A program made the translations under genes and the position numbers. A stretch of DNA of 64,000 nucleotides from Dendrobium chrysotoxum. Its lineage: Eukaryota; Streptophyta; Magnoliopsida; Asparagales; Orchidaceae. Positions 10,664 through 20,857 of this stretch are shown piece after piece. The notes beneath the pieces were generated by a model that was given only the letters and a program-made list of their open reading frames with translations, made no database searches and was not told where the DNA came from. Position 1 is the first letter of the stretch. The number at the start of each line of letters is the position of its first letter. The stretch covers positions 21,753,556 through 21,817,555 of the forward strand of contig CM034298.1 of NCBI GenBank assembly GCA_019925795.1, in the 5' to 3' direction.

Positions 10664-11534
10664 GGTCAATTGAGCCCCAATTTTTGGTGGAAGGTATTTG
10701 GGTATCTTAGGCATGCACTATATTTTTTTTAGGTTCAAATAACCATTGAATTGCTATGATGTGAATTTTAAAAGTAATGGGTCCATTTTGGACCTAAAAC
10801 TTTGAAAATTCATAACTCCATTTTTTTTGTAGAATTAGGCCGCATAATTTGTGTGGTATGATTGCATATGTATCAGGGTTAGCCACACCAAATTTTAAGC
10901 CTATTTGAACAGTAGAGACACCTACGAAAAATAATTAAGGAAAATTCTAAAAAAACTCAGAAAATTTCAAGGGGATTATACACACACCCAATAGGGGTGA
11001 AACTTGAACATAGCAAACCTAGTGACATGTTGAACCTTAGGTTCAAATTTCATTGAATTTGGAGGTCATTTGGTTAGAAAATTAATTACCCAAAGTTTCA
11101 GCCCTTTTAAGGACCCAAAAAATTCAAAAAAAATGTAATAAATCTAGATTAACTCCAAAAAATATAAGTAATATCTCAAACTGACCAAAACTTAGCCCTC
11201 TACCTAGGAAAAATAAAAGCCTAATAACTGGAACTTTAATTTAACTTTAATAAAAATTAACTATTAATTAAATTAATTAACTAAAAATCAATAAAAATAC
11301 CAAAATAATTTACAAACACTTAGAAACACTCCCATGGGTCATTTCTGACCTTTGGGATTGATTCCATGTAGTTTGAGGTGAGTTTGGATCAAAATGATCA
11401 AAACCTTTCTAATTAATCAATTTTTAAAATTCCAATAAGTAGGAAAACTTTGAAAATTCATAACTAATTACAGAAAAATCCAAATTGAACAAACTTAGTG
11501 TCAATAAACTCCAATTAAGGTCTCGTATTTTCTA

Positions 11535-12637
11535 GCCAATAATTACAGTTACCAGCTCCAACACCCTATTCAAATAAATCCCCCACCCGATCCATCCTCT
11601 TCTCTTACCTATAGCCTTACAACCTTCCATAACCTAAATACTACAGGCTGTTCCCCTCCCATAGCTAATCTTTTATGCACATGACATGTACTCCATCTCC
11701 ACACCTGCTACATTATCTCACACCCAAACAGCCAAAAATTACACACTCAAACAACACTTACTAAGCACGCTTACTAAGCCGAAATCATGTCTCCATCGAT
11801 TCACGTACAACTCATTGCTGATCTCCCATACATAATAGCCATCCATTAATATCATTAGTATTATTATTATTTATATAATTATAAATATTATTAATACCAA
11901 TATTACTATTGTTATTATTATCTTTAAAAAGAGAGTAAATAGGGAAGAAAAGAGAAAAGAGAAAATTTCAAAAAAAAAAAGAAAGAGAAAGAGGTTGTTG
12001 TTTCGGTCATTCATGCCCTCGCCATCTTCACCGCCATTAACCTCCTATCACTAAGGTATAATGTTATTTAAATTGAAAAAAATCTTAAACTCTTCTTTCA
12101 GTGTTTGTGTCCCACCAAAAAATCATATTTGCATGCTTTTCTCTAGCGTTGTGGGAGGGAACCCAGTGTGGCTCTTGCAATGTGGCAGGTAAGCCTTGTG
12201 CATATTTTTCTTAGAGTGGCAATGTAAAATTGAAGTACCCGTGTATGTGCCTCAGTGGTTGCGAGAAAAAAATTTGCATTTTTAGATAGGTACCCATGAA
12301 GACCAACCCATGCACATTTTTCTTTAGCTTGGTCAAATCAAAGACCACGGCCGCAGTGTCACCTGACACTGACCATGCGCGTCTTTTTCTGATGTGGTGG
12401 GTAGGCTATGACTCCTAAAATTTCCCCTATGTGAAGGAGATGCCAAGAAGCCGCCAAAATTTCAAATGACAGGGGCCCCGGACTTAGGAAAAACCACAGG
12501 GAAAATGACTTGGGCTGAAGAGTAGGGAACTAAACATATAAATTGGACTACATGGAACCAAGCATTAAACTCCAAAATGTGCAATTACACTAACATAAAA
12601 ATGAAAACTAATGGATTTCATCATCTAAATGAACAAC
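11535..12637. other. Unassigned DNA between the duplication junction and element 2
   Basis: No convincing coding region. It contains an ATT/TTA-rich stretch (about 11850-11930) and a purine-rich run (about 11935-11995). It abruptly replaces X sequence at 11535 and ends with ACAAC, the target-site copy for element 2. It should be the sequence at the left edge of the duplicated unit if the tandem model is right. Confidence 0.7.
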
Positions 12638-14267
12638 TGAAAGTTCGATAGGGATGTTAAGCCCTAGTGAACTAGTCCTGAGGCTAACCAAGAGGGGGAG
12701 GTGAATTGGTTATTTAAAAATTTCACGATAACAATGAAAAATCTTTTCGATACTTAGCAGCGAAAATAATTAAACAAGAACGAAAAGATCAATCTCAGAT
12801 ATTCACCCACGCAGTTAATATCAAAAAGTAAAGTGCAGAACTGAATAAGAAAAGCAAACCAGATTTTATAGTGGTTCGGTCAACTTGACCTACGTCCACT
12901 CCCCGGAGCCTCCCCTCCGGGTATTGCACTAAACAAAAAGTGTCTCTCCTTTTGCTCCCACAGCAAGGTGGAGAAGCCTGTACAAGACCTCCTTTTCACC
13001 ACACGATGGGGCAGAGAACCTGACCTCCTTTTTCTTCCTCCTGAAGCAGGCAGAGAACCTTTGAACTCCTTTTGCTTCCTCCTGAAGCGGGCAAAGAACC
13101 CCGGATCTTCTTGCAATCGATCCTCCCACGATGAACACCAACTAGAAGAAAGACTACGAGCGAAGAAGACGACTCTGATCCATGCTTGGAGCAACCTTAG
13201 TGAATCTCTCACTAACTCCCCCTCACAAGAACTTCTCTCTCTCTCCCAAACTCTCTCTTTTTCTAGGGTTTCTCTGGAAAGGAAGGTGGCAAAAGATTTT
13301 TCTTGTTTCAAGAAAAAGTTCTTTTATAGGAGGGCTTAAAATTTGCCCTAATTCTCAACTGGTCGGCCAAGATCATCCTGTAAGATCAGTTCAAAATTAG
13401 TTGTTTCAGCCTGGACGATCTGGCACTTTTGGACGATCAGTAGAAAAAATTGTTCATATCGTCCCGGACGATATGTCCCGTACGATCCTGCGATCGTCCG
13501 GGATGATTAGTGCAAATCGAGGAATATCATCCAGAAGACAGTTCGGGTCGTCTAGAGAAACTTGTGATGGACGACCAAAAAATGACTTGATCGTCCAGGA
13601 CGATATGGGTATCATCCTGTACGATTAGTTCAAAAAGTGCCCAAATCATCCTGAACACAGTTCGAGACATACAGCTGAAATGCACTAGACGATTATGATC
13701 ATCCAGGATGATATGATCGTATCAATTAAATATTAATTACTTTCCTTAATTACCAGACTAATTTAGGCATGATTGTACTGAATCATCCAGGACGATACAC
13801 GTATCATCCGGGACGAACAGACCAAATAACTTAAAATAAAAACTTGCCTAACTTGTTCTGGCGGCTGAGAATTTCTGATTTGAGCATATTATCCTGTATG
13901 ATCCAAAGATCATCCAGGATGATCTGCTTAATCAGACTCACTTAACATGGTCGCCCTAATTAGGATTTCTATTTTTCTAGATTGTCCAGTATGATGTGAA
14001 TATCGTCTAGGACGATCTGAACAAAAAATGAACAGAAACTCTAATTCACTCAAGCTCTCCCCCTGAGTGTGTGTGTGCAAGGTTACTTAGCTCGGGGATC
14101 AGTTACATTACAATTGACTCAATAAAAAGAAAAATCATATATTTGACACACTTGGACCCGATCTTGAGTTGGCTTGATTTGCTCGTTATCTTTTGTGCCT
14201 GAAACGGGTTAGCCAAGCAAAGGTTACTGGAAACATATTTGTCATCATCAAAACCAGATTTACAATA
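12638..14267 (-). repeat. Element 2 3' LTR
   Basis: A 1630-bp LTR, TGAAAGTTCG at the plus-left end. It lacks a stretch of about 20 bp near 13380 present in the other LTR and differs by scattered transitions. Its sense-strand start is TATTG instead of TGTTG, a point change in the terminal dinucleotide. It contains the transcribed-leader minisatellite (about 12980-13110) and numerous ATCGTCC/GGACGAT half-palindromes (about 13370-14020). Confidence 0.93.
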
Positions 14268-14281
14268 ATCTCCCCTTTTTT
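14268..14281 (-). other. Element 2 polypurine tract
   Basis: AAAAAAGGGGAGAT on the sense strand directly abuts the 3' LTR. A second PPT-like run, CAAAAGGGGGAGT, lies about 150 bp upstream in sense direction (14430-14442). Extra PPT-like copies near the 3' LTR have been reported for Sireviruses. Confidence 0.8.
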
Positions 14282-14503
14282 GATGATGACAAATATTTGT
14301 ACAGAAGTTTGAAAATAAAAATAAACAGGAGATTGTAAAACAGATATATTTTTTTTTTCAAATTTTTATTTAACAATCAAACTAATACAGAAAATATAAC
14401 ACATAACAAAAACTGAAACGACGATAACTAACTCCCCCTTTTGACATCACAAAAAGGAGGAGGGTAAAATAGAACACGAAAGTACAAAACAAAAAGAGAA
14501 CAA

Positions 14504-15655
14504 CTACAAAACAGAAAACTGGAACGGAGGTGGATCCTGATCGGAAGGAGGTGGCGGTGATGGGTTGAAGTAATGGTGAATGGCCTGAAAGTGGGCTCCA
14601 ATCCAGACAATGTCCTGGTCATGCTGCTGTTGCTGCTGCGCAACATAGTCAGTGAAGCGTTGGATGTCCTCGGCGTGCCGCTGCTCCTGGGCAACGACAT
14701 AGGAGTCAAATCTTGCCTCCCACTGATCGAAGCGCTGCACCAGGTGGTCAAAGGGAGAGGCAATACGAAGGGGAGCAGGTGCCTCTGGTGCAGCAGGAAC
14801 TGGAAGGGCCTCTTCCTCCTCTTCCTCAACATCCGGGGCGGGCTCCAGATGTAGTCGGGTGCTGTGTAGGACATGGAAGACATTGTTGGTGAGGAAGGAA
14901 GGAGGAACATCTGGAGCTGCGGGATATTACAGGTCATATTTTGTTTCGAGGGCATAGGCAATGATGTGTCCTAAGGCTAGATTTGGACGACGACGATGAC
15001 CTGGATCCCGAATGGTGGTGAGGTACTCGAGGTACCGGATAATAAGGTCAGTGGCATTAAATTCCCTATGGGCCAGGATGTAGTAGGTGGTCAAGGACAG
15101 GAGTGGGATGATGTGAATTCGATCCCCCGCCTTTGGAATGACGGAGGAATGAAAAACAAGCTGAATAGTCCGGGCGTCCTTAAGAAGTGTGGAGCAGGCA
15201 TTGTCATGATAAGGGGCATTTGTATTACGAAGGAAATGATTGGCGACACTCCAATAATAGTCTGGGTCAGTGATAAGGGTGTGGAGTTTATCTCCAGTGA
15301 CGGAAAGTTGGAGAATGTTATGAAAGTCCTGGTAGGTAAGTTCGACGGGGCGCTGATTTACATAAGAGCGGAGGGTGGAATAATCAGCCAAAATCCAAAA
15401 GTTTGCAAGGAAAATGCGAAGAAGTTCTGATCTAAAGGGAAATGTGAGAGTCATGATGAAGGTGAGGGAGGTGTGTGCGAAGAGGTCAAGGACAGGATAA
15501 GTGAGAGTGCGGGGATTTACAATTTTTGACGGTGTGATCCCCACTTCGTAATATTGCTCGTAGGCAACTTGATCGGCTATATTGGGGAAGCGAGGATCAA
15601 CAGGTCCCCGGGAGGAACTGGCACCCTTTTGACGGGACCGTTTGCCACCAGCCAT
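14504..15655 (-). pseudogene. Env-position extra ORF of element 2, one in-frame stop
   Basis: The frame opens with MAGGKRSRQKGASSS at 15655 and runs about 383 codons to 14504, interrupted only by TAA at 14927-14929. Before the stop are 242 codons with a basic, Ser-rich start and a globular part. Motifs such as FRSELLRIFLANFW, LRSYVNQRPVELTYQDF and NLALGHIIAYALETKY resemble the plant 'putative plant transposon protein' domain. After the stop the same frame has an acidic Glu run, a Pro/Ala stretch, a Gln-rich probable coiled coil and a Pro-rich end. I see no signal peptide or clear membrane span, so 'env-like' refers to position only. Element 3 has the homologous ORF with TAA at the same codon. 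Confidence 0.75.
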
Positions 15656-15739
15656 TAGGAATCAAAAGTGTATGGAAGTAGAAGGAGAGTGGAAGAAAAA
15701 GGTGTGGAAAATCCTTAAGAAAATAGCTGTTTATATAGA

Positions 15740-16280
15740 AAATGGCCTGATCGTCCCGTACGATCGCGACATCGTCCGGGACGATATGGGCATTTATGAC
15801 GTCCTGGATGATTGGTTAAAAAGCCAGTCCGATCGTCCAGGACGATCAGAGATTGTCCAGGACGATTAGACACAGGCGATCGTCCCGAGGAGTCAGGCTG
15901 GACGACCATTGACGAAAAGTATCGTCCAGGACGATTAGGTGGATCGTCCGGGATGATATGCAATAAATATGTCGGACGGGCCGAATTCGAATCGTCCAGC
16001 GGCTTGACATGTGGATCGTCCATGATGATAAGGTGGATCATCCAGGACGATGGCCAATAATTGGTGTAATATTAGCCGTTTGATCAGATCAGGAAGATAT
16101 GGATCATATCGTCCAGGACGATGTAAGGATTGTCCAGGACGATCACCAATAATTTGAGTTTTTCAGCAGCAAGAGCAGTGTGGGGACGATTTTGAATGAA
16201 TCGTTCAGGATGATGTTTGGATCGTCCAGGACGAAGAGGATCATCCAGGATGATAGGGGTATCGTCCAGGATGATGTGAA
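15740..16280. repeat. Array of ATCGTCC-N-GGACGAT palindromes
   Basis: About 15 full or slightly decayed copies of a 15-bp palindrome with a variable centre base, often in pairs 3-10 bp apart, for example around 15748, 15771, 15834, 15851, 15919, 15943, 16108, 16129, 16219 and 16260. The changes are mostly CG to TG or CA, as expected for methylated CpG. The same motif fills the LTR upstream regions. Direct plus inverted symmetry distinguishes it from an ordinary minisatellite. Confidence 0.85.
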
Positions 16281-16768
16281 GAAAACAGAAAAAGATGGAT
16301 GATGAAGATGACCGATCAGGATCCCAAAAATACAACCATGAAATCAAAATAACACAAAAATGAATAAAACTCACAGAAAAAACACGCAAAAGCAAAGATT
16401 TTTTTTTTGATCAAGCTGCTCGAGTAAATCAAAATTTTTCCTTTATTTTAGATTCAAAAACCAATAAAAAGACGATTGACAACACTGAAATCTAGAAAAG
16501 GTTGGAAAAATCAACTTTCGTAATTCCGACCCCGGGCACCTTATCGATGCAAACCTCTTTCAAAACAAAAATCTGATTTAGAAGAAAAGATATTAGATTT
16601 GAAAAGAGATCCTTTCAAGCCTCGTTCCAGAAAAATATCTGATATAATAGTGTTACAAAGTAAAAAATTAGAAATCAGGATTTTCAAACATAAGCTTTTG
16701 AAAGTATTAAGCAGCACACGGATTTTTCTAAGACCTTTAACGATCTGAAAGGAAGGAAAGCTTGGTTG

Positions 16769-16926
16769 GGCTCATTTTGTGCCTCTTTTACAATTTAGTT
16801 GGTGCTTTGCGCATATTTTCATTTTTGATACACTTTGTGTATCTTTTAGTTGGTGAATTTTCGCATCTTTTCAGCTTTGGGCTCATTTTATGCCTCTTTT
16901 TCAATTTATTTGGCGCACTGCGCATC
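16769..16926 (-). repeat. Mini-hairpin array in element 2
   Basis: Units at about 16769, 16801, 16827, 16849, 16880 and 16912. The clearest, GATACACTTTGTGTATC (16827-16843), has perfect 7-bp arms around TTT. Others, GGCTCATTTTGTGCC and GGCGCACTGCGCATC, carry different but still complementary arms. Units are followed by a CTTTT run and spaced about 24-32 bp. On the sense strand the units read like those in X. Confidence 0.75.
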
Positions 16927-17585
16927 TTTTATAAGCTTCCTCCTTTTCACAATAATTAAAGAGTCTCAGCTGTGAGATTATCTTCCAGACATAGGAGATG
17001 ACTCTCCACAGTAAGGATGAATGATTCATAAAACAAAAGCCATATATCATATGATAAATGCAATCACTTGGTTTAGAAAACTAAACTAATGACTCAAGAC
17101 TTTGAAAAATACTATTGATATGAGGTAGATTACTGTAGGAAGATAAAATAATCTCTATTTCAAACACTAACATTTTAATTTTGAAGAGGATTTTATCCAA
17201 AAGAAACTATACACCAGTAATGGAGTTAGAGGAAGAGAAATAATCATCAATGTTTCTTCCCTTTAACGGATTCAGTGGAATCAATCACTGCTTACCAGCT
17301 TCCAAATTAACACAAGGTAAAAACTCTCAGTCAGAAATTTAGATTATCAGAAGTAGTGAGCGGTGATCAGATTTTGAAAAGCATAAAACAGTAAGTGCAA
17401 GATCTGAACCAGTGAATAAAAACAGGTAGAAAATCAAATCAAAGTAAATACTCAAATCAAACTAACAATAAGGCTAAAATAGAAATCAGCAGAAGAAATA
17501 AAATCAACTGAAAGCAAATAATCAAACCAAAAATTAACTAACAGAAAACAGAATACCAATCAGAACAATCAGAAATCAGCAGTCA

Positions 17586-18349
17586 TCAGAATAAAGCATT
17601 TATATCAATCACTCCTAATCTGGTTCTCAAAATACTGAATGAGTCAAAGGCCAGTGGTTTAGTGAATATGTCAGCCAGCTGATTTTCAGTTGCTACATGA
17701 TGTAGCTCAATGTCCCATTTTGTAACATGGTCCCTAATGAAGTGATGCCTTATATCAATGTGTTTGGTCCTAGAATGTTGGATTGGATTCTTAGAGATAC
17801 AGATGACACTAGTATTATCACACAGAACTGAAATTGTGCCACCAGGTAATCCTAAATCCAAGACTTATTTCTTCAACCAAAGAATTTGGGTCACACAACT
17901 TTCTAAGGCAATGTACTCAGCTTCAGCAGTGGAAAGTGCAACTGAGTTTTATTTTCTACTAGACCAGGAGACTAACGACTATCCTATGAACTGACAAGTC
18001 CCAGAAGTGCTTTTTATATCCACCCTACACCCCACAAAGTTAGAATCAGAATATCCAATGATCTCAAAAGAGGTGCTGTGCCTAGGGTACCAGATTCTAC
18101 GAAAACATCTTCTTTAATTACCCCATTTAAAAAGGCACTCTTGACATCCATTTGAAACAGCTTAAATTTCTTATAACAGGCAAAGGCTAGTAGCACTCTA
18201 ATGGCTTCCAATCTAGCTACAGGGGCAAAAGTCTCCTTAAAATCAATCCCTTCTATCTGATTATACCCCTTAGCCACCAATCTTGCCTTATTTCTCACCA
18301 CCACGCCAGAATCATTCATCTTATTCTTAAAGACCCACTTGGTTCCCAT
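17586..18349 (-). pseudogene. Element 2 RT-RNase H remnant with catalytic core deleted
   Basis: The RT start is present (MGTKWVFKNKMND ... ARLVAKGYNQ ... QMDVKSAFLNG) down to FVE at about 18100. Sequence then jumps to RNase H (YSDSNFVGC, TAEAEYIAL, LCDNTSVICISKNP, HHVATENQLADIFTKPL) with a frame change. Element 3 has about 650 bp here, including YVDDILFG, which element 2 lacks. Short shared bases (CTAC) at the breakpoint suggest deletion by microhomology. Further stops lie within RNase H. No RT activity is possible. Confidence 0.88.
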
Positions 18350-19850
18350 AATACTTTAATTTTTAGGTCTTTTTACTAACTCCCAAACATCATACCTTAC
18401 AAATTGACTCAATTCTTCCTGCATAGCTAAAATCCAAAACTTATCCGATAATGCTTGATTGATGTTGGTGGGTTCAGTCATTGAGATAAAGGCAGAATGG
18501 TTTACTTTCTTCCTAAGTCCATGCCTAGTCCTAACACCTTCATAAGGGTCTCCTAAGATAAGTTCTTTAGGATGACTCGAAGAATATCTCCAATCTCTAG
18601 GCAATGTGATTTGAGGTTCTACCCTTTCCTCCACACTTGTATTTCCAACCCCTTGGGTAACCTCAACAATCTCTTCATCTTTTACTTCCAATCTAGACTC
18701 CTTAGGATCAGATTCATCAAACACTACATGGGTTGTTTCTTCCACCATCAAAGTCCTCTTATTGAACACCCTAAAGGATTTCCCCACACTTGAATATCCT
18801 AAAAACACTCCTTCATCATATTTGGGGTGAAATTTTCCTAAGGGTGACTTCCCGTTGTTCAGAATGAAAACCTTACAGCCAAAGACATGGAGGTGGGACA
18901 GATTTGGAGTTCTACCCTTAATGATCTCATACGGTGTCTTATTTAGTTTGACTCTCACATTCACCCTATTCAGCACATAACAGGTAGTGTTCACCGCTTC
19001 AGCCTAAAAGTATTTTGGAAGTGAATACTCGGCAAGCATGGCTCTAGCGGCTTCCACTAAGGTCCTGTTCTTCCTTTCAGCTACCCCGTTCTGCTGAGGG
19101 GTCTTAGGAGCTGAAAAATTGTGACTAATCCCTTGCTCCTCACAAAAACTTTCAAATCTTTCATTTTCAAACTCCCCTCCGTGATCACTATGGATGGTAA
19201 TAATCTCACATCCTAACTTCTTCTGAATCCAATTAGAGAAAGATCTAAACTCATCAAATGGCTCAGATTTATGTGACAAAAATTTCACCCAAGTGAACCT
19301 CGAATAATCATCTACAATCACAAATCCATAGACTCTCCCCCCTAAGCTGGCAGTGCTAATGGGTCCAAAGAGGTCCATGTGAAGAACTTCTAAAGGTCAA
19401 GAGGTGCTAATATCCTTAACAGAGTGAAAAGAGGACTAGACTTGCTTTCCCAACTGACATGCATCACACAGGTGATCCTTAGTGAACTTAAGCTTGGGCA
19501 CACCTCTATCTAAGTCCTTTTGGGTGACTCTGCTAAGGGTTTTTATACTGGCATGACACAATCTCCTATGCCATAACCAAGACTCATCAACAGAAGTTTT
19601 TAAGCAAATTGAATTATCAGATTTAATGCAACTTACATCCAGCTTGTAGACGTTGTTGATCCTTTCCCCCTGCAAAATAACTTCATCATTTAAGCTTAAA
19701 ATGCATCCAGTGGGCAGGAATTTGATGCTGTATCTCTTGTCACAAAGTTGACAGATGCTCAGCAAGTTGTGTTTCCGTCCATCTACAAGCAAAACATTTT
19801 CAATCATAAAATTCTTTGAATCACCAATTATACCTTAGCCTACCACCTTC
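18350..19850 (-). pseudogene. Element 2 integrase and integrase-RT linker
   Basis: One frame, interrupted by stops near 19433, 19001 and 18353. The GAG-pre-integrase zinc-binding region (WLWHRRLCHAS ... HLCDACQLGK) is followed by the integrase core. DLFGP, IHSDHGGEF and NGVAERKNRTL supply the D, D and E residues, at residues 2, 65 and 101 of the segment opening at 19378. The C-terminal region contains KTPYEIIKGRTPN, HVFGCKVFIL and GVFLGYSS, then the linker to RT. Each stop replaces a Gln or Trp codon seen in a sister element. Integrase chemistry looks preserved, but the frame is not. Confidence 0.88.
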
Positions 19851-19980
19851 CTGGTGGTGTTATCTCCAAGTGTAACCTTGCCTCCAGCCCTGGCCTCCAG
19901 CGAAATGAACTGATTTGCATCTCCAGTCATGTGTCTGGAACATCTGTTGTCCAGGTACCACATGCTCTCATGAGGTCTTG
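19851..19980 (-). pseudogene. Element 2 protease with altered active site
   Basis: The copia aspartic protease context is recognisable: MWYLD before CSRHMTG. In element 4 the catalytic triplet is Asp-Ser-Gly. Here it reads Asp-Asn-Arg (codons 19943-19951), keeping Asp but losing the Ser-Gly that forms the active-site turn. The protease is probably inactive. Confidence 0.75.
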
Positions 19981-20036
19981 TGTGAGAGCACACCTACAAA
20001 AATATCAAACATCAGTCTTAGGAACCCAAACAGGTT

Positions 20037-20114
20037 TGGGTTCCTTCTTATGAAAAGAAGAATGTAATGCATGTTTGGGTTCCTTCTTATGAAAAGAAGA
20101 ATGTAATGCATGTG
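20037..20114 (-). repeat. 39-bp tandem duplication in element 2
   Basis: Two consecutive copies of a 39-bp unit containing TTCCTTCTTATGAAAAGAAG lie between the second zinc knuckle and protease. 39 bp is 13 codons, so frame is kept. Element 4 has a single copy at about 56730-56765. Confidence 0.75.
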
Positions 20115-20145
20115 TGCTGTGCTGTGAAACAGGCAGTTTGGGTTT

Positions 20146-20857
20146 TCACACCCAATGTGTACTACGGTGAATAGTGCAGGTGTGGGAAATGTGTCCTAAC
20201 ATGCCACATGAAAAACATCTAACACCAGGAAAAGGGTTAACTAATTTATGTGGGTGATAGTGCCTCTTCCTAGATGTATATGAAACATGCTTTGATGAAC
20301 TTGCAACAGATTTTTCAAAAGGTGGCGGTGCATAAAACCTGTTCAAAAGTAGGCGGTGTTTTGTTCTTTTCAAAAGCATTGATTTTCATTTTCAAAAACT
20401 CAATATGTTTATTTAAACTTGCAATTTCAAAAGTTCTTGCACTTTCATTACTTTCTAAATCACATGCCATATCATTCAATTTCTTAAAAGCAACTTCTAA
20501 TTCGACATGCGATGTTTTTAATAAATCATGCTCAACAATTAAATCAGAATATTTTTTGTTTAACTCATCGAATTCATCAAGCAAAGACATGTAATTAGAA
20601 TCAACAGTGGAATGATCTTTAACTAAAACATCATGCTCTTTTTGCAAAGTCAAATAATCTAATTTCAAACTAGCATGAGTTTTCTTAAGCTTCCTATAGG
20701 ATGTATGAATTTTTTTAGAAACTTCAAATAATTGATCGTAAGTAAGCTCACATACCTCTTCCTAGTCCGACTGACCAGGGTGATCATCAGCCATCAGACA
20801 CAAGTTTGTTTCCTCCTTTTCAGCTTCAGTCTCAGAGGAGTCGGATGCAGAGTCTGC
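20146..20857 (-). pseudogene. Element 2 coiled-coil region and second zinc knuckle
   Basis: A Leu/Lys/Glu-rich helical stretch (LKLDYLTLQKEHDVL through LNKHIEFLKMKINAFEK) with heptad character is followed, after a frameshift near 20340, by the knuckle CFSCGMLGHISHTC. Two CCHC knuckles separated by a coiled coil are characteristic of SIRE/Maximus gag. In-frame stops replace Trp (20855-20857) and Gln (near 20790). Confidence 0.8.

Larger units (their letters stand above)
1..11534 (+). repeat. Segmental duplication, left copy
   Basis: This stretch matches 32520-44055 from the first base. The offset is 32519 at the left and 32521 at the right, the drift coming from poly-A/T length changes. By eye I count about six substitutions in the first 1.2 kb (roughly 0.5%). 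The match includes the exact join between a copia body and the X LTR, so the two copies derive from one duplicated molecule and not from two insertions. Similarity stops at 11534, where this copy runs into unrelated DNA while the right copy continues within X. The left end is set by the window edge, so the duplicated block probably extends further left. Confidence 0.95.
8452..11534 (+). mobile_element. X right LTR, first 3.1 kb only (left copy)
   Basis: It begins TGTTGACCTC and is cut at 11534. It includes W-box-like TTGAC motifs (8881-9440), a G-box/ABRE CCACGTGTC at 10412-10420 and a 14-bp stem-loop at 10600-10663. A 160-codon ORF (9724-10206) is shortened by a stop in the second copy and looks non-coding. 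The remaining LTR, corresponding to 44056-53754, is absent here. Confidence 0.8.
15656..17585 (-). other. Element 2 spacer between pol and the 3' ORF
   Basis: 1.9 kb with no real ORF. It contains a dense palindrome array at about 15740-16280, a poly-A/T-rich stretch, a mini-hairpin array at 16769-16926 and plain AT-rich DNA from 16927 to 17585. Element 3 has the same order at 29221-31013, so the spacer is part of the family and not host DNA. Confidence 0.8.

Noticed and set aside
12968..13400. ORFs of 123-143 codons on both strands in the element 2 LTR
   Set aside because: They follow the leader minisatellite, overlap one another on opposite strands and have no domain.
14573..15430. Plus-strand ORFs of 93 and 144 codons
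   Set aside because: Antisense shadows of the minus-strand extra ORF, which has the better composition and a homologue in element 3.
15740..16280. Regularly spaced palindromes as a CRISPR-like array
   Set aside because: Spacers are irregular and often tiny, the repeat is only 15 bp, there are no cas genes, and the context is a plant copia element.
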